Source: Sphingomonas_Q fennica_A (GTDB lineage Bacteria; Pseudomonadota; Alphaproteobacteria; Sphingomonadales; Sphingomonadaceae). Taken from it: a stretch of 64,000 bases of DNA. A model generated the notes under the pieces. That model was not told the origin of the DNA and did no database searches. It worked only from the letters and a program-made list of their open reading frames with translations. Shown in pieces: positions 42,227-50,668 of this stretch. Position 1 is the first letter of the stretch; every line of letters begins with the position of its first letter. Both the position numbers and the translations under genes were made by a program. The stretch covers positions 62,001-126,000 of the forward strand of contig JAQIJD010000002.1 of the NCBI GenBank assembly GCA_036946415.1, in the 5' to 3' direction.

Positions 42227-42982
42227 GTGAAAGTCTTGATAACGGCGGGCGCATCGGGGATCGGCCTCGCCATCGCCGATGCGTTCCTGTCCGCACGCAG
42301 CCACGTGCACATCGCCGATCTTTCCGCCGACGCGATCGACCGCGTTCGCGGCCGGCACGAACGGCTGACCGCATCGCCGTGCGACGTCGGCGATCCGGTG
42401 CAGGTGGCGGCGCTGGAGGAGGTGGTGGCGGACCGGCTCGGCGGTCTCGACGTGCTGGTGAACAACGCCGGCATCGGCGGTCCGCGCGCGCCGATCGACG
42501 AGATTTCGGACGACGCGTGGGCGGCGACGTTCCGCGTGAACGTGACCGGCGCCTTTCACGCCATCCGCACCTTCGCGCCCTGGTTCAAGCGGCAGCGAAG
42601 CGGGTGCATCATCAACATCTCCTCCACGTCGGCCCGCACCGGTCTGCCCGACCGAACGGCCTATGTCGCCTCCAAGGGGGCGATGGAGAGCATGACGATG
42701 AACCTCGCGCGCGAGCTCGGCCCGTTCAACATCCGCTGCAACGCGCTGCTGCCGGGATCGATCGAGAACGAGCGCGGCCGTCGCCTGCTCGCCGATCGTG
42801 CGGCGCGCGACGGGATCAGTTACGAGGCGGCGCTGGCCGAGCGACTGCGCTTCATTTCCATGCGGACGCGGATCGAGCCTTCGGAAATCGGCGAGACCGC
42901 CGTCTTCCTCGCCTCCGATGCCGCGCGCCACATCACCGGGCAGCGCCTCAGCGTGTGCGGCAATGCCGAATGGGAAGGATGA
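42227..42982 (+). CDS. Short-chain dehydrogenase (module A, first)
   Basis: A 251-residue classical SDR. Cofactor loop TAGASGIGLAIAD (T-G-x3-G-x-G variant), NNAG in VLVNNAGIGG, catalytic Ser in INISSTSARTG and Y-x-x-x-K in YVASKGAMESM. The Asp in HIADLSADAI after strand 2 predicts NAD. GTG 42227 is chosen because GGGGGA is 7 bases upstream and the protein then starts VKVLITAGASGIG. It is directly followed by a BKACE gene (ATGA overlap); an SDR oxidising a beta-hydroxy acid to a beta-keto acid would feed that enzyme. Confidence 0.88.
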   Translation: MKVLITAGASGIGLAIADAFLSARSHVHIADLSADAIDRVRGRHERLTASPCDVGDPVQVAALEEVVADRLGGLDVLVNNAGIGGPRAPIDEISDDAWAATFRVNVTGAFHAIRTFAPWFKRQRSGCIINISSTSARTGLPDRTAYVASKGAMESMTMNLARELGPFNIRCNALLPGSIENERGRRLLADRAARDGISYEAALAERLRFISMRTRIEPSEIGETAVFLASDAARHITGQRLSVCGNAEWEG

Positions 42983-43905
42983 CGATGACGCGAAGGACGA
43001 TCCTGACCTGCGCGGTGACGGGCGCGGGCGCCTATGGCGACCGCATGCGCGCGGTGCCGGTGACGCCCGCCCAGATCGCGCGCGAATGCCTCGCCGCGGT
43101 CGATGCCGGGGCGGCCGCCTGCCATATCCACGTCCGCGACCCGGAGACCGGCGCGCCGAGCATGGATGTCGCACTCTATACGGAGGTCGTGCGGCTGATC
43201 CGCGAGAGCGGATCGGACATGATCGTCAATTTGACGACGGGCGCCGGCGGGCGGTTCATCCCCGGAACGGACGATCCGCGGATCGCCGCCGCCGGATCGA
43301 CGCTGACGACGCCGGAGGCGCGCGTCGCCCATGTCGTGGCGCTGTCGCCCGACATTTGCAGCCTCGATGTCGGCACGATGAATTTCGGCCAGCATGCGAT
43401 CATCAACACGCCCGCGCATCTGGCGCGGATGGCGGCGCTTATCCGCGCGGCGGGCACGAAGCCGGAACTGGAGGTGTTCGATATCGGCCAGATCCTGCAC
43501 GCGCGCCGGATGATCGACGAGGGGCTGATCGACGGCACGCCCTTCTTCCAATTGTGCTTGGGCGTCGCCGGCGGGGCGCCCGCGACGGCCCAGGCGATGG
43601 TGGCGCTGCACGGCTTCCTGCCGCCCGGTGCGCACTGGGGCGGCTTCGGCATCGCCGCCGGCAGTTTCCCGATGGTGGCCCAGTGCGTCGTCATGGGCGG
43701 GCATGTCCGCGTCGGGCTGGAGGACAATCTGTATCTGGAACGCGGCGTGCCGGCGCCCGGCAACGCCGCGCTGGTGGAGAAGGCGGTCGGCATCGTCCGC
43801 GCGGTGGGGGGCGAGCCGGCGAGCCCGGCCGAAGCGCGCGCGATCCTGGGCCTCGCGCCGCACACGCCGGTTCGCCAGGAGGCCGACGATGCGCTTTGCC
43901 TGTGA
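42979..43905 (+). CDS. Beta-keto acid cleavage enzyme (BKACE, DUF849)
   Basis: A 308-residue TIM-barrel enzyme of the DUF849 family. BKACEs react a beta-keto acid with acetyl-CoA to give acetoacetate and a new acyl-CoA. Zinc ligands: H-x-H in AACHIHVRDPETGAPS and the distal Glu in RVGLEDNLYL; also LTCAVTGAG and VNLTTGAGG. The specific beta-keto acid depends on pocket residues I cannot model. Start ATG 42979 overlaps the SDR stop; a second ATG is two codons on. Followed by HyuA with a 17-base overlap. Confidence 0.92.
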   Translation: MTMTRRTILTCAVTGAGAYGDRMRAVPVTPAQIARECLAAVDAGAAACHIHVRDPETGAPSMDVALYTEVVRLIRESGSDMIVNLTTGAGGRFIPGTDDPRIAAAGSTLTTPEARVAHVVALSPDICSLDVGTMNFGQHAIINTPAHLARMAALIRAAGTKPELEVFDIGQILHARRMIDEGLIDGTPFFQLCLGVAGGAPATAQAMVALHGFLPPGAHWGGFGIAAGSFPMVAQCVVMGGHVRVGLEDNLYLERGVPAPGNAALVEKAVGIVRAVGGEPASPAEARAILGLAPHTPVRQEADDALCL

Positions 43906-45943
43906 CACGGGGGGCACCTTCACCGACCTGATGGTGGAGGACGATGCCGGCATCTGGCGGAGCTACAAGGCGGCGACCGTCGCTGCCGATCCGGTTGCGG
44001 GGGTGCTCGACGCGCTGGGGCTGGCGGCGGCCGATTTCGGCCTCCCGCTCGCCGGACTGCTCGGCCGCGGCGGCATGTTCGTCCACGCCACCACCCATGC
44101 GATCAACGCCGTCCTGACCGGCAATACGGCGCGGACCGCCCTGATCGTGACGGAGGGGCATCGGGACATACTGACGCTCCGCGAAGGCGGCCGGCCCGAT
44201 CCCTTCGACTTCCGCATTCCCTATCCGGCGCCCTACGTGCCGCGCCGGCTGGTGTTCGAGGCGGCCGAGCGCATCGATGCCGACGGCGCCGTCCACCGCC
44301 CGCTCGACGAGGCGCGCCTCGTCGAGACGCTCGGCACGATCGGCGAGGCGGGCGTCGAGGCGATCGCGGTATGCCTGTTGTGGTCGGTGCTCGATCCCGC
44401 GCACGAGCGCCGCATAGGCGCGCTGATCGAACGGCATCTGCCGGGCCTGCCCTATACGCTGTCGCACGCGCTGAACCCGGTGCCGCGCGAGTTCCGCCGC
44501 GCTTCGGCAAGCTGCATCGACGCTTCGCTCAAGCCGATGATGAGCGCCTATCTCGGATCGCTGACGGACCGCCTGGCGGCGGCGGGATTCGGCGGGCGGG
44601 TGCTGGTGGTCGGTTCGCAGGGCGGCGTGATCGATGCGGCGGAGGCCGCGCTCGCTCCGATCCACCTCCTGAATTCCGGCCCGTCGATGGCGCCCGTCGC
44701 CGCCCGTGCGTATCTGGCGCTGGAGGGGGACGGACGCGACGTGATCGTCGCGGATACCGGCGGCACCACCTTCGACGTGAGCGTGGTGCGCGACGGCCAG
44801 ATCCCGCTGACCCGCGAATTGTGGGTGGGGGCGCCGATCACCGGTCAGCTCACCGGCTTTCCCTCGGTCGACGTGCGCAGCGTCGGCGCGGGCGGCGGCA
44901 GCATCGCCCATCTCGACGGCGGCGGCATCCTCCATGTCGGCCCGCAGAGCGCGGGGGCGGTGCCCGGCCCGGCCTGCTACGGCCGCGGCGGGACGCAGCC
45001 GACGCTGACCGATGCGGCGCTCGCGCTCGGCTATCTCGATCCCGCTTTCTTCCTGGGCGGCCGGATGGCGATCGACGCCGCCGAAACCGATGCCGCGATC
45101 GGCCGCGTGGCGCGACCGCTCGGCCTGTCGGGCGAGGCCGCCGCCGCCGCCATCCTCGAACTCGCCACCGAGACGATGACGCAGGCGATCATCGACATCA
45201 CGATCAAGCAGGGCATCGATCCGACCGGCGCGGTGCTGGTCGGCGGGGGCGGTGCGGCGGGGCTGAACATCGTGTTCATCGCCCGCCGGCTCGGCTGCCC
45301 GCGCGTGCTGATCCCGGAGGTCGGCGCGACGCTGAGCGCGGCCGGAGCCCTGATCTCGGACCTGTCGAGCGACCGCCGCGCCACCGGCTACGTCGCCCTT
45401 TCCGCCTTCGATCCGGCCCGCGCCAATGCGATCCTCGCACGGCTGGAGGACGGATGCCGCGGCTTCGCCATGGACGCCGGGGCCGGCAGCGTCTCGGTCG
45501 TCTACACCTATACGGTCGAGGCCCGCTATGCCGACCAGGCCTGGGAGATCGAGGTGCGGCTGCCCTCGGCGCGGTTCGAGAGCGCGGCGGACGTGGCCCG
45601 CTTCCGCGCGGCCTTCGACGCCGAGCATCGACGGCTCTACGCGTTCGACGACCCCGCCAGCGATGTCGAGATCGTCGGCTGGCGGGTCGCCGTCGCCTGC
45701 CGTCTGCACGAGCATGAACCCGGCCGCCTCGAAAGCCGCACCGCGCGCGCGGCGCCCGCGGCGCCGCGACGGATCGTCTATCCCGGCGGCCGGGCGGCGA
45801 TGGCCGAGGTGTGCGACTGGGCGCAGCTGGACGCGCGACCGCGCCAGGGGCCCGCGATCGTCGAATCGCCGCTGACGACCGTCGTGATCGACGAGGCGCG
45901 CTTCTTCCGCAGCGCTTCGGGCAGCCTGGTGATCGATCTGTGA
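43889..45943 (+). CDS. Hydantoinase/oxoprolinase subunit A
   Basis: A 684-residue ATP-binding subunit of the HyuA/5-oxoprolinase/acetone-carboxylase superfamily, which uses ATP to open a cyclic amide or to carboxylate a ketone. N terminus MRFACDTGGTFTDLMVED is the first phosphate-binding motif, with ATTHAINAVLTGNTARTALIVTEGHRDIL following. The second actin-like lobe has IVADTGGTTFDVSVVRDG and VLVGGGGAAGLN. Strong AGGAGG ribosome site in the overlapping BKACE end sets ATG 43889. Works with the B subunit downstream. Relatives include N-methylhydantoinase, caprolactamase and 5-oxoprolinase; which applies is open. Confidence 0.9.
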   Translation: MRFACDTGGTFTDLMVEDDAGIWRSYKAATVAADPVAGVLDALGLAAADFGLPLAGLLGRGGMFVHATTHAINAVLTGNTARTALIVTEGHRDILTLREGGRPDPFDFRIPYPAPYVPRRLVFEAAERIDADGAVHRPLDEARLVETLGTIGEAGVEAIAVCLLWSVLDPAHERRIGALIERHLPGLPYTLSHALNPVPREFRRASASCIDASLKPMMSAYLGSLTDRLAAAGFGGRVLVVGSQGGVIDAAEAALAPIHLLNSGPSMAPVAARAYLALEGDGRDVIVADTGGTTFDVSVVRDGQIPLTRELWVGAPITGQLTGFPSVDVRSVGAGGGSIAHLDGGGILHVGPQSAGAVPGPACYGRGGTQPTLTDAALALGYLDPAFFLGGRMAIDAAETDAAIGRVARPLGLSGEAAAAAILELATETMTQAIIDITIKQGIDPTGAVLVGGGGAAGLNIVFIARRLGCPRVLIPEVGATLSAAGALISDLSSDRRATGYVALSAFDPARANAILARLEDGCRGFAMDAGAGSVSVVYTYTVEARYADQAWEIEVRLPSARFESAADVARFRAAFDAEHRRLYAFDDPASDVEIVGWRVAVACRLHEHEPGRLESRTARAAPAAPRRIVYPGGRAAMAEVCDWAQLDARPRQGPAIVESPLTTVVIDEARFFRSASGSLVIDL

Positions 45944-45957
45944 GCGGGGAGACGAAC

Positions 45958-47679
45958 ATGGAAACGCTGGGCGGCGCGCGGCTCGCCATTCTTCGCAGCC
46001 GCATCGACGGCATCGTCAGGGTGATGGCCAATGCGGTGTTGCGCGCCGGCCGGTCGGGCGTGCTCAACCGCGCGAAGGATCTTTCCTGCGCGATCCTGAC
46101 CCCGGATTGCGACCTGCTGAGCGCGGCGGACAGCCTGCCGATCCATGTCCTCTCCGGCCCGGACCTGATGGCCCGGACGATGCACGACTTCCACCCGGTG
46201 CTGCGCCGCGGCGACGCCTTCCTGCACAATTCGCCCTATCACGGATGCAGCCATGCCGCCGACCACACGATCATCCTGCCGGTGATCGATGGCGACGGCC
46301 GCCACCGCTTCACGGTGCTGGTCAAGGCGCATCAGGCCGATATCGGCGACAGTGCGCCCACGACCTATTTCGCGGCCGCGCGCGACGTCTATGAGGAGGG
46401 GGCGCTCATCTTCCCGGCGGTGAAGGTGATGAGCGACTATCGCGTCAACGAGGATGTGGTGCGGATGTGCCGCGCGCGCATCCGCGTGCCCGACCAGTGG
46501 CATGGCGACTTCATGGCGATGATCGGCGCCGCGCTGTCCGGCGAGCGCGAGCTGCTGGCACTTGGCGGCGATGTCGGCTGGGACGTGCTGGACGCCTTTT
46601 CGCGCCAGTGGATCGCCTATGGCGAGACGCGCATGGACCTTGCCGTCCGCGCGCTGGCCGGCGGCACGGCGACCGCCGCCAGCCGCCACGATCCGATGCC
46701 CGGCACGCCGCCGGACGGCGTCGAGGTCCGCGCGACCGTGTCGATCGACCCGGCCGCCGGGCGGATCGCCATCGACCTGACCGACAATATCGACGTGCTG
46801 CCCTGTGGCCTGAACGTGAGCGAGGCCTGCGCCCGCACCGCGGCGATGATCGGCATCTTCAACGCCATCGACGCCGAGGTGCCGAAGAACGCCGGCAGTT
46901 TCCGGCGGATCGACGTGACCCTCCGCCCCGGATCGGTGATCGGCGGCGGCGCGCACCCGGCCAGCTTCTCGGTATCCACCACCAACATCGCCGACCGGAT
47001 CGTCGCTGCGGTCCAGCTGGCGATCGGTGCGATCTGTTCCGACGCGGCGGTGGCGGAGGTGGGCGCGGTCAATCCGCCGCACAAGGGCGTCGTGTCCGGC
47101 GTCGATCCGCGGCACGGGCGGCCCTATATCAACCAGCTGTTCCTGGGCAGCACGGGCGGCCCGGCCTCGGTGCATGGCGACGCCTGGCTGACCTATTCGC
47201 ATGCCGGCAACGGCGGCCTGTGCTTCGTGGATTCGGTCGAAATGGCCGAGATCCATCATCCCATCCGGGTCACGCGGCGGGCGCTGGTGCCCGACAGCGA
47301 GGGCGCGGGAACGCATGTCGGCGCCCCGTGCCTCGCGGTCGAACTGGGCCCGCGCGGATCGGCGATGTCGATCGCCTATGTCTCGGACGGCGTCGTCAAT
47401 CCGGCGCTCGGGGTGGCGGGGGGCGGTCCGGGCGGGGCCGCGGCACAGGCCGTGCGCCGGGGGGACGGGACGATCGAACCGCTGCCGCCCTTCGGCACCT
47501 TGCTGTTGCAGCCGGGCGAGACGGTGATGTCGCGCGGGACGGGCGGGGGGGGCTTCGGCGATCCCGGCCGCCGGGACCGGGCGCAGGTGGCGGCGGCGGT
47601 CGCCGACGGGGTGCTGACGCCCGACCGGGCCGCCCGCGTCTACGGATACAGGCAGATCGATGAGGGGAGCATGCGATGA
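45958..47679 (+). CDS. Hydantoinase B/oxoprolinase subunit B
   Basis: A subunit of about 573 residues, catalytic partner of HyuA. N-terminal family features: AILRSRIDGIVRVMANAVLRAGRSGVLNRAKDLSCAILT, then GDAFLHNSPYHGCSHAADHTIILPV, and the Gly-rich C-terminal part GVAGGGPGG...SRGTGGGGFGDP. ATG 45958 follows GGGGAG by 7 bases; a GTG at 45940 overlapping the HyuA stop is possible. It overlaps the next SDR gene by four bases. Confidence 0.9.
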   Translation: METLGGARLAILRSRIDGIVRVMANAVLRAGRSGVLNRAKDLSCAILTPDCDLLSAADSLPIHVLSGPDLMARTMHDFHPVLRRGDAFLHNSPYHGCSHAADHTIILPVIDGDGRHRFTVLVKAHQADIGDSAPTTYFAAARDVYEEGALIFPAVKVMSDYRVNEDVVRMCRARIRVPDQWHGDFMAMIGAALSGERELLALGGDVGWDVLDAFSRQWIAYGETRMDLAVRALAGGTATAASRHDPMPGTPPDGVEVRATVSIDPAAGRIAIDLTDNIDVLPCGLNVSEACARTAAMIGIFNAIDAEVPKNAGSFRRIDVTLRPGSVIGGGAHPASFSVSTTNIADRIVAAVQLAIGAICSDAAVAEVGAVNPPHKGVVSGVDPRHGRPYINQLFLGSTGGPASVHGDAWLTYSHAGNGGLCFVDSVEMAEIHHPIRVTRRALVPDSEGAGTHVGAPCLAVELGPRGSAMSIAYVSDGVVNPALGVAGGGPGGAAAQAVRRGDGTIEPLPPFGTLLLQPGETVMSRGTGGGGFGDPGRRDRAQVAAAVADGVLTPDRAARVYGYRQIDEGSMR

Positions 47680-48446
47680 CGGAATTGGCGGGGCGGACGG
47701 CGCTTGTCTTCGGCGGCAGTTCGGGGATCGGCGAGGCGACGGCCGCGCGCTTCGCCAGGGAAGGCGCGGCCGTGGCGGTGGTCGCGAGCGGCAGCATCGC
47801 CAAGGCGACGGCGGTGGCGGATCGCATCGTCGCGGCGGGCGGACGGGCGCGGGCCTATGCGACCGATATCCGCGAGGTGGACGCGGTGCGAAAGCTGGTC
47901 GACCAGGTCGAGCGGGATCTCGGACCGATCGACATCCTCGTCAATTCCGCCGGCGTCTACTTCCCCACGGAGATCGGCGAGACGGCCGAGGCCGATTTCG
48001 ACCGGATGGTCGATATCAACCTGAAGGGCACCTTCTTCGCGATCGATGCCGTCGTGCCGGGGATGAAGGCGCGGGGGCGGGGCCATATCGTGAATGTCGC
48101 GTCCGTCGCCGGCGTCCGCGGATCGCCCCGCTATCCGCTCTATTCGGCAACCAAGGCCTCCGTCATCATGCTGACCAAGGCGCTGGCCGGTGCGCTGGCG
48201 CCGCACGGCATCCATATCAACGCGATCGCCCCCGGCAATACCGCGACGGCGCTGAACGCCGAAGAGCGGGGCGACAGCGCTAACGCGGCGCTGATGGCCG
48301 CCAAGAAGGCGGCGACGCCCAGCGGCCGCACCTATTCGCCGCCGGAGGAAATGGCGTCGGCGATCCTGTTCCTGTGCCGCGATGACGTGAAAGCGATTTA
48401 TGGTTCGACCCTCCTTCTGGACGAAGGCCTGTCGAGCTGCGTGTGA
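47676..48446 (+). CDS. Short-chain dehydrogenase (module A, second)
   Basis: A 256-residue classical SDR: cofactor loop GGSSGIGEATAARF, NSAG in ILVNSAGVYFP, catalytic Ser in NVASVAGVRG and Y-S-A-T-K in YPLYSATKASVIM. Unlike the first SDR of this operon it lacks a clear Asp after strand 2 (AVVASGSIAKA), so the cofactor may be NADP or NAD. Last gene of the operon. Substrate unknown. Confidence 0.87.
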   Translation: MTELAGRTALVFGGSSGIGEATAARFAREGAAVAVVASGSIAKATAVADRIVAAGGRARAYATDIREVDAVRKLVDQVERDLGPIDILVNSAGVYFPTEIGETAEADFDRMVDINLKGTFFAIDAVVPGMKARGRGHIVNVASVAGVRGSPRYPLYSATKASVIMLTKALAGALAPHGIHINAIAPGNTATALNAEERGDSANAALMAAKKAATPSGRTYSPPEEMASAILFLCRDDVKAIYGSTLLLDEGLSSCV

Positions 48447-48507
48447 ACGGGATGATCCGCCGATGCCGATCGGCGTCGGCCGGTCCGATCGGGTTCGCGG
48501 CGGGGCC

Positions 48508-48522
48508 GGGATATGATATCCC
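48508..48522. promoter_or_regulatory. 15-base palindrome at the second GntR start
   Basis: GGGATATGATATCCC is a perfect odd palindrome (7-base arms). It overlaps the first possible ATG (48513) of the GntR gene, so binding there could control that gene itself. The match to a real operator is unproven. Confidence 0.45.
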
Positions 48523-49217
48523 GCTTCGGGGAACGGCGCGCTACCGACGGGATCGATGTGACGAGCGAATTGGACGGGGAAGGACGGCTGCGCGCCTACA
48601 TCGAAGGCGCGCGTGCGCGCGGCGACCTGCGGCTTCCGTCCGAACCGACGCTTGCGGACCGGATCGGCGTGACGCGCGCCCGCCTGCGCGGCATCCTCAA
48701 GCGGCTGGAGGGGGAAGGGCTGATCTGGCGGCACGTGGGCAAGGGCACGTTCGTGGGCGAACGCAGCCTGACCGCCGAACTGCCGACGCTGCACGAGATG
48801 CTGAACCCGATCGAGGCGTTCGAGGCGCGGATGGTGCTGGAGCCGCAGCTCGCCGGCCTTGCCGCGCTGCGGGCGACGGCCCGGCAGATCGAGGAGATGC
48901 GGGAATGCTGCCGGACGATGGAGGCGGTGTCGCATTTCCCCGACTGGGCGGTCTGGGACGAACGGCTGCATCGCCTGATCGCGCGCGCCGCGGCCAACAA
49001 ATTGCTGCTCGCCCTCTACGATGCCGTGCGCGAATCCGCCCCGACCGGCATGCGCGAACGCCTGCACGACGTGTTCGCCAAGGAGCCGAATGCCGAGACG
49101 AACAGCGAGCATCGCGCCTTCGTGGATGCCATCGGCGGCCGTGACGCCGGCCGTGCGGAAGCGGCGATGCGCCACCACCTCCAGTCGGTCCGCCGGTCCC
49201 TGTTCGGCGATCGTTGA
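48513..49217 (+). CDS. GntR/FCD family transcriptional regulator (module B)
   Basis: A 234-residue FadR-like regulator. Winged helix at about 25-90 (LRAYIEGARARGDLRLPSEPTLADRIGVTRARLRGILKRLEGEGLIWRHVGKGTFVG), FCD domain after about 105 (MLNPIEAFEARMVLEPQLAGLAALRAT... with DERLHRLIARAA and NSEHRAFVDAI carrying the metal residues). GTG 48558 is an alternative start that would free the 15-base palindrome overlapping ATG 48513. It follows module A but most likely serves the adjacent MFS/receptor module B. A repressor role is inferred from the family. Confidence 0.88.
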   Translation: MISRFGERRATDGIDVTSELDGEGRLRAYIEGARARGDLRLPSEPTLADRIGVTRARLRGILKRLEGEGLIWRHVGKGTFVGERSLTAELPTLHEMLNPIEAFEARMVLEPQLAGLAALRATARQIEEMRECCRTMEAVSHFPDWAVWDERLHRLIARAAANKLLLALYDAVRESAPTGMRERLHDVFAKEPNAETNSEHRAFVDAIGGRDAGRAEAAMRHHLQSVRRSLFGDR

Positions 49218-49257
49218 CGGCGGCGGCCCGCGCGACGGGCGGCCGGGCCGGCGCGGA

Positions 49258-50583
49258 TCAGCCGCGCGCGTCCGCGGCCAGCGCGGCGCGCGCCGCGGCA
49301 TAGGGGCGCTGGCCGGCGCGGCACAGCAGCCATCCGATCGCGACGGCCGGCATCTGCACGATCAGCAGCGAATAGCGCAGCTGCGCAGGATCGTGGAAGA
49401 TGCGATCGGTGGCGAGGGCGACGACGGTCGGGGCCACCCCCATGCCGAGCAGGATCGAGAGGATGAAGAAGATCGCCTGCGCCCGCCCCCGATAGCGGTT
49501 CGGCGTGATGTCCTGAAGGACGGGCGGGCAGCTGACGAGGATGACGGCGCCGCCGATCAGCATGCCGGCCGAGAATAGCAGCGCGATCGGCAGGCTGGGG
49601 GCGAGCAGGTTGCCGGGCACGCACAGCGCCAGCAGCGGCCAGCCGACCAGCGGGGTGCGGAAGCGGCCCGCGCCGCGGCCGGCCGCGAACCGGTCGCTCA
49701 GCCAGCCGCTGGCGAAGGCGCCGACCAGCGCGACGAGGCCGATCGTGCCCATCAGCATGCCGGCCGTGCCGGGCGCCAGGCCGAAGCTGCGGATCAGGTA
49801 GGACGGGCCCCACGCCGTCGTCGACAGGCCGATGAACGTCATCGAGACATAGGTGGAATAGACGAACAGATAGGCCGGGCGGTGCGCGCGCAGATGCTGC
49901 CAGAAGCCGTGCGCGCCCTGCCGGGCGGCGCCCGTCTCCGATCGCGGCGGTTCGGCCACGGTGAGCAGCAGCAGGACGACGATCACGCCGGGCGCGGCGG
50001 CGGCGAAGAAGACGACGCGCCAGCCGATCGTATCGCCGAGCAGCGGCAGCGGGACCACCGCCAGCGCGCCGATCGCATGGACGATCGCCCCGCCGACGAA
50101 GGACGACAGCGCCCCGCCCAGGAAATTGGACATGTTGTAGATGCTGGCCGCGCGGGCCCGCCGGGCCGGCGCGAAATAATCGCCGATCATCGAATAGGCC
50201 GCCGGGCCGAGGATCGCCTCGCCGAAGCCGACGCCCATCCGCGCGACGAACAAGGCGGGATAGCTGCGCGCCAGCCCGCAGGCGAACGTCATGACCGTCC
50301 AGATGGCGACGCCCAGGACGATCAGGTTGCGGCGGTTGCGACGATCGACCAGCCCCCCCAGCGGATAGCCGAGCGCGATGAAGAAGAAGGCGAAGGCCAG
50401 GCCTTCGAGGAGGCTGATCTGCGTATCCGTCAGCCCCAGCGTCTGGCGGATGGGATCGACCAGCAGGAACAGGATGTTGCGATCGAGATAGGAGGTGATG
50501 CCGGCGATCAGCAGGACGGTCACGACATACCATGCATAGCCCTGTCCGCGGCCGGCGGGGCCGGTCAGGCGATCCTCGATCAT
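49258..50583 (-). CDS. MFS transporter (module B)
   Basis: A permease of about 441 residues with twelve predicted helices, same spinster-like type as the module A permease: YVVTVLLIAGITSYLDRNILFLLVDPIRQTLGLTDTQISLLEG and GGLVDRRNRRNLIVLG. The ATG at 50583 has GAGGG six bases upstream; the ATG at 50589 directly abuts that site and is less likely. Divergent from the module B receptor; the 85 bases between hold two palindromes. Likely moves the imported compound or its product across the inner membrane. Confidence 0.9.
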   Translation of the reverse strand: MIEDRLTGPAGRGQGYAWYVVTVLLIAGITSYLDRNILFLLVDPIRQTLGLTDTQISLLEGLAFAFFFIALGYPLGGLVDRRNRRNLIVLGVAIWTVMTFACGLARSYPALFVARMGVGFGEAILGPAAYSMIGDYFAPARRARAASIYNMSNFLGGALSSFVGGAIVHAIGALAVVPLPLLGDTIGWRVVFFAAAAPGVIVVLLLLTVAEPPRSETGAARQGAHGFWQHLRAHRPAYLFVYSTYVSMTFIGLSTTAWGPSYLIRSFGLAPGTAGMLMGTIGLVALVGAFASGWLSDRFAAGRGAGRFRTPLVGWPLLALCVPGNLLAPSLPIALLFSAGMLIGGAVILVSCPPVLQDITPNRYRGRAQAIFFILSILLGMGVAPTVVALATDRIFHDPAQLRYSLLIVQMPAVAIGWLLCRAGQRPYAAARAALAADARG

Positions 50584-50594
50584 TGTCATCCCTC

Positions 50595-50655
50595 ACCAAT
50601 TGGTTGCATCAATCCATAAATCGATTTAGCTCAAACGCCAATCATAAACATTGGC
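50595..50655. promoter_or_regulatory. Palindromes between divergent MFS and receptor genes
   Basis: ACCAATTGGT (50595-50604) is a perfect 10-base palindrome, and GCCAAT-CATAAAC-ATTGGC (50637-50655) has perfect 6-base arms. Both share the C-C-A-A-T/A-T-T-G-G element and sit in the AT-richer spacer between the start codons, the usual place for operators. Confidence 0.55.
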
Positions 50656-50668
50656 ACGGGGCAGGAAG

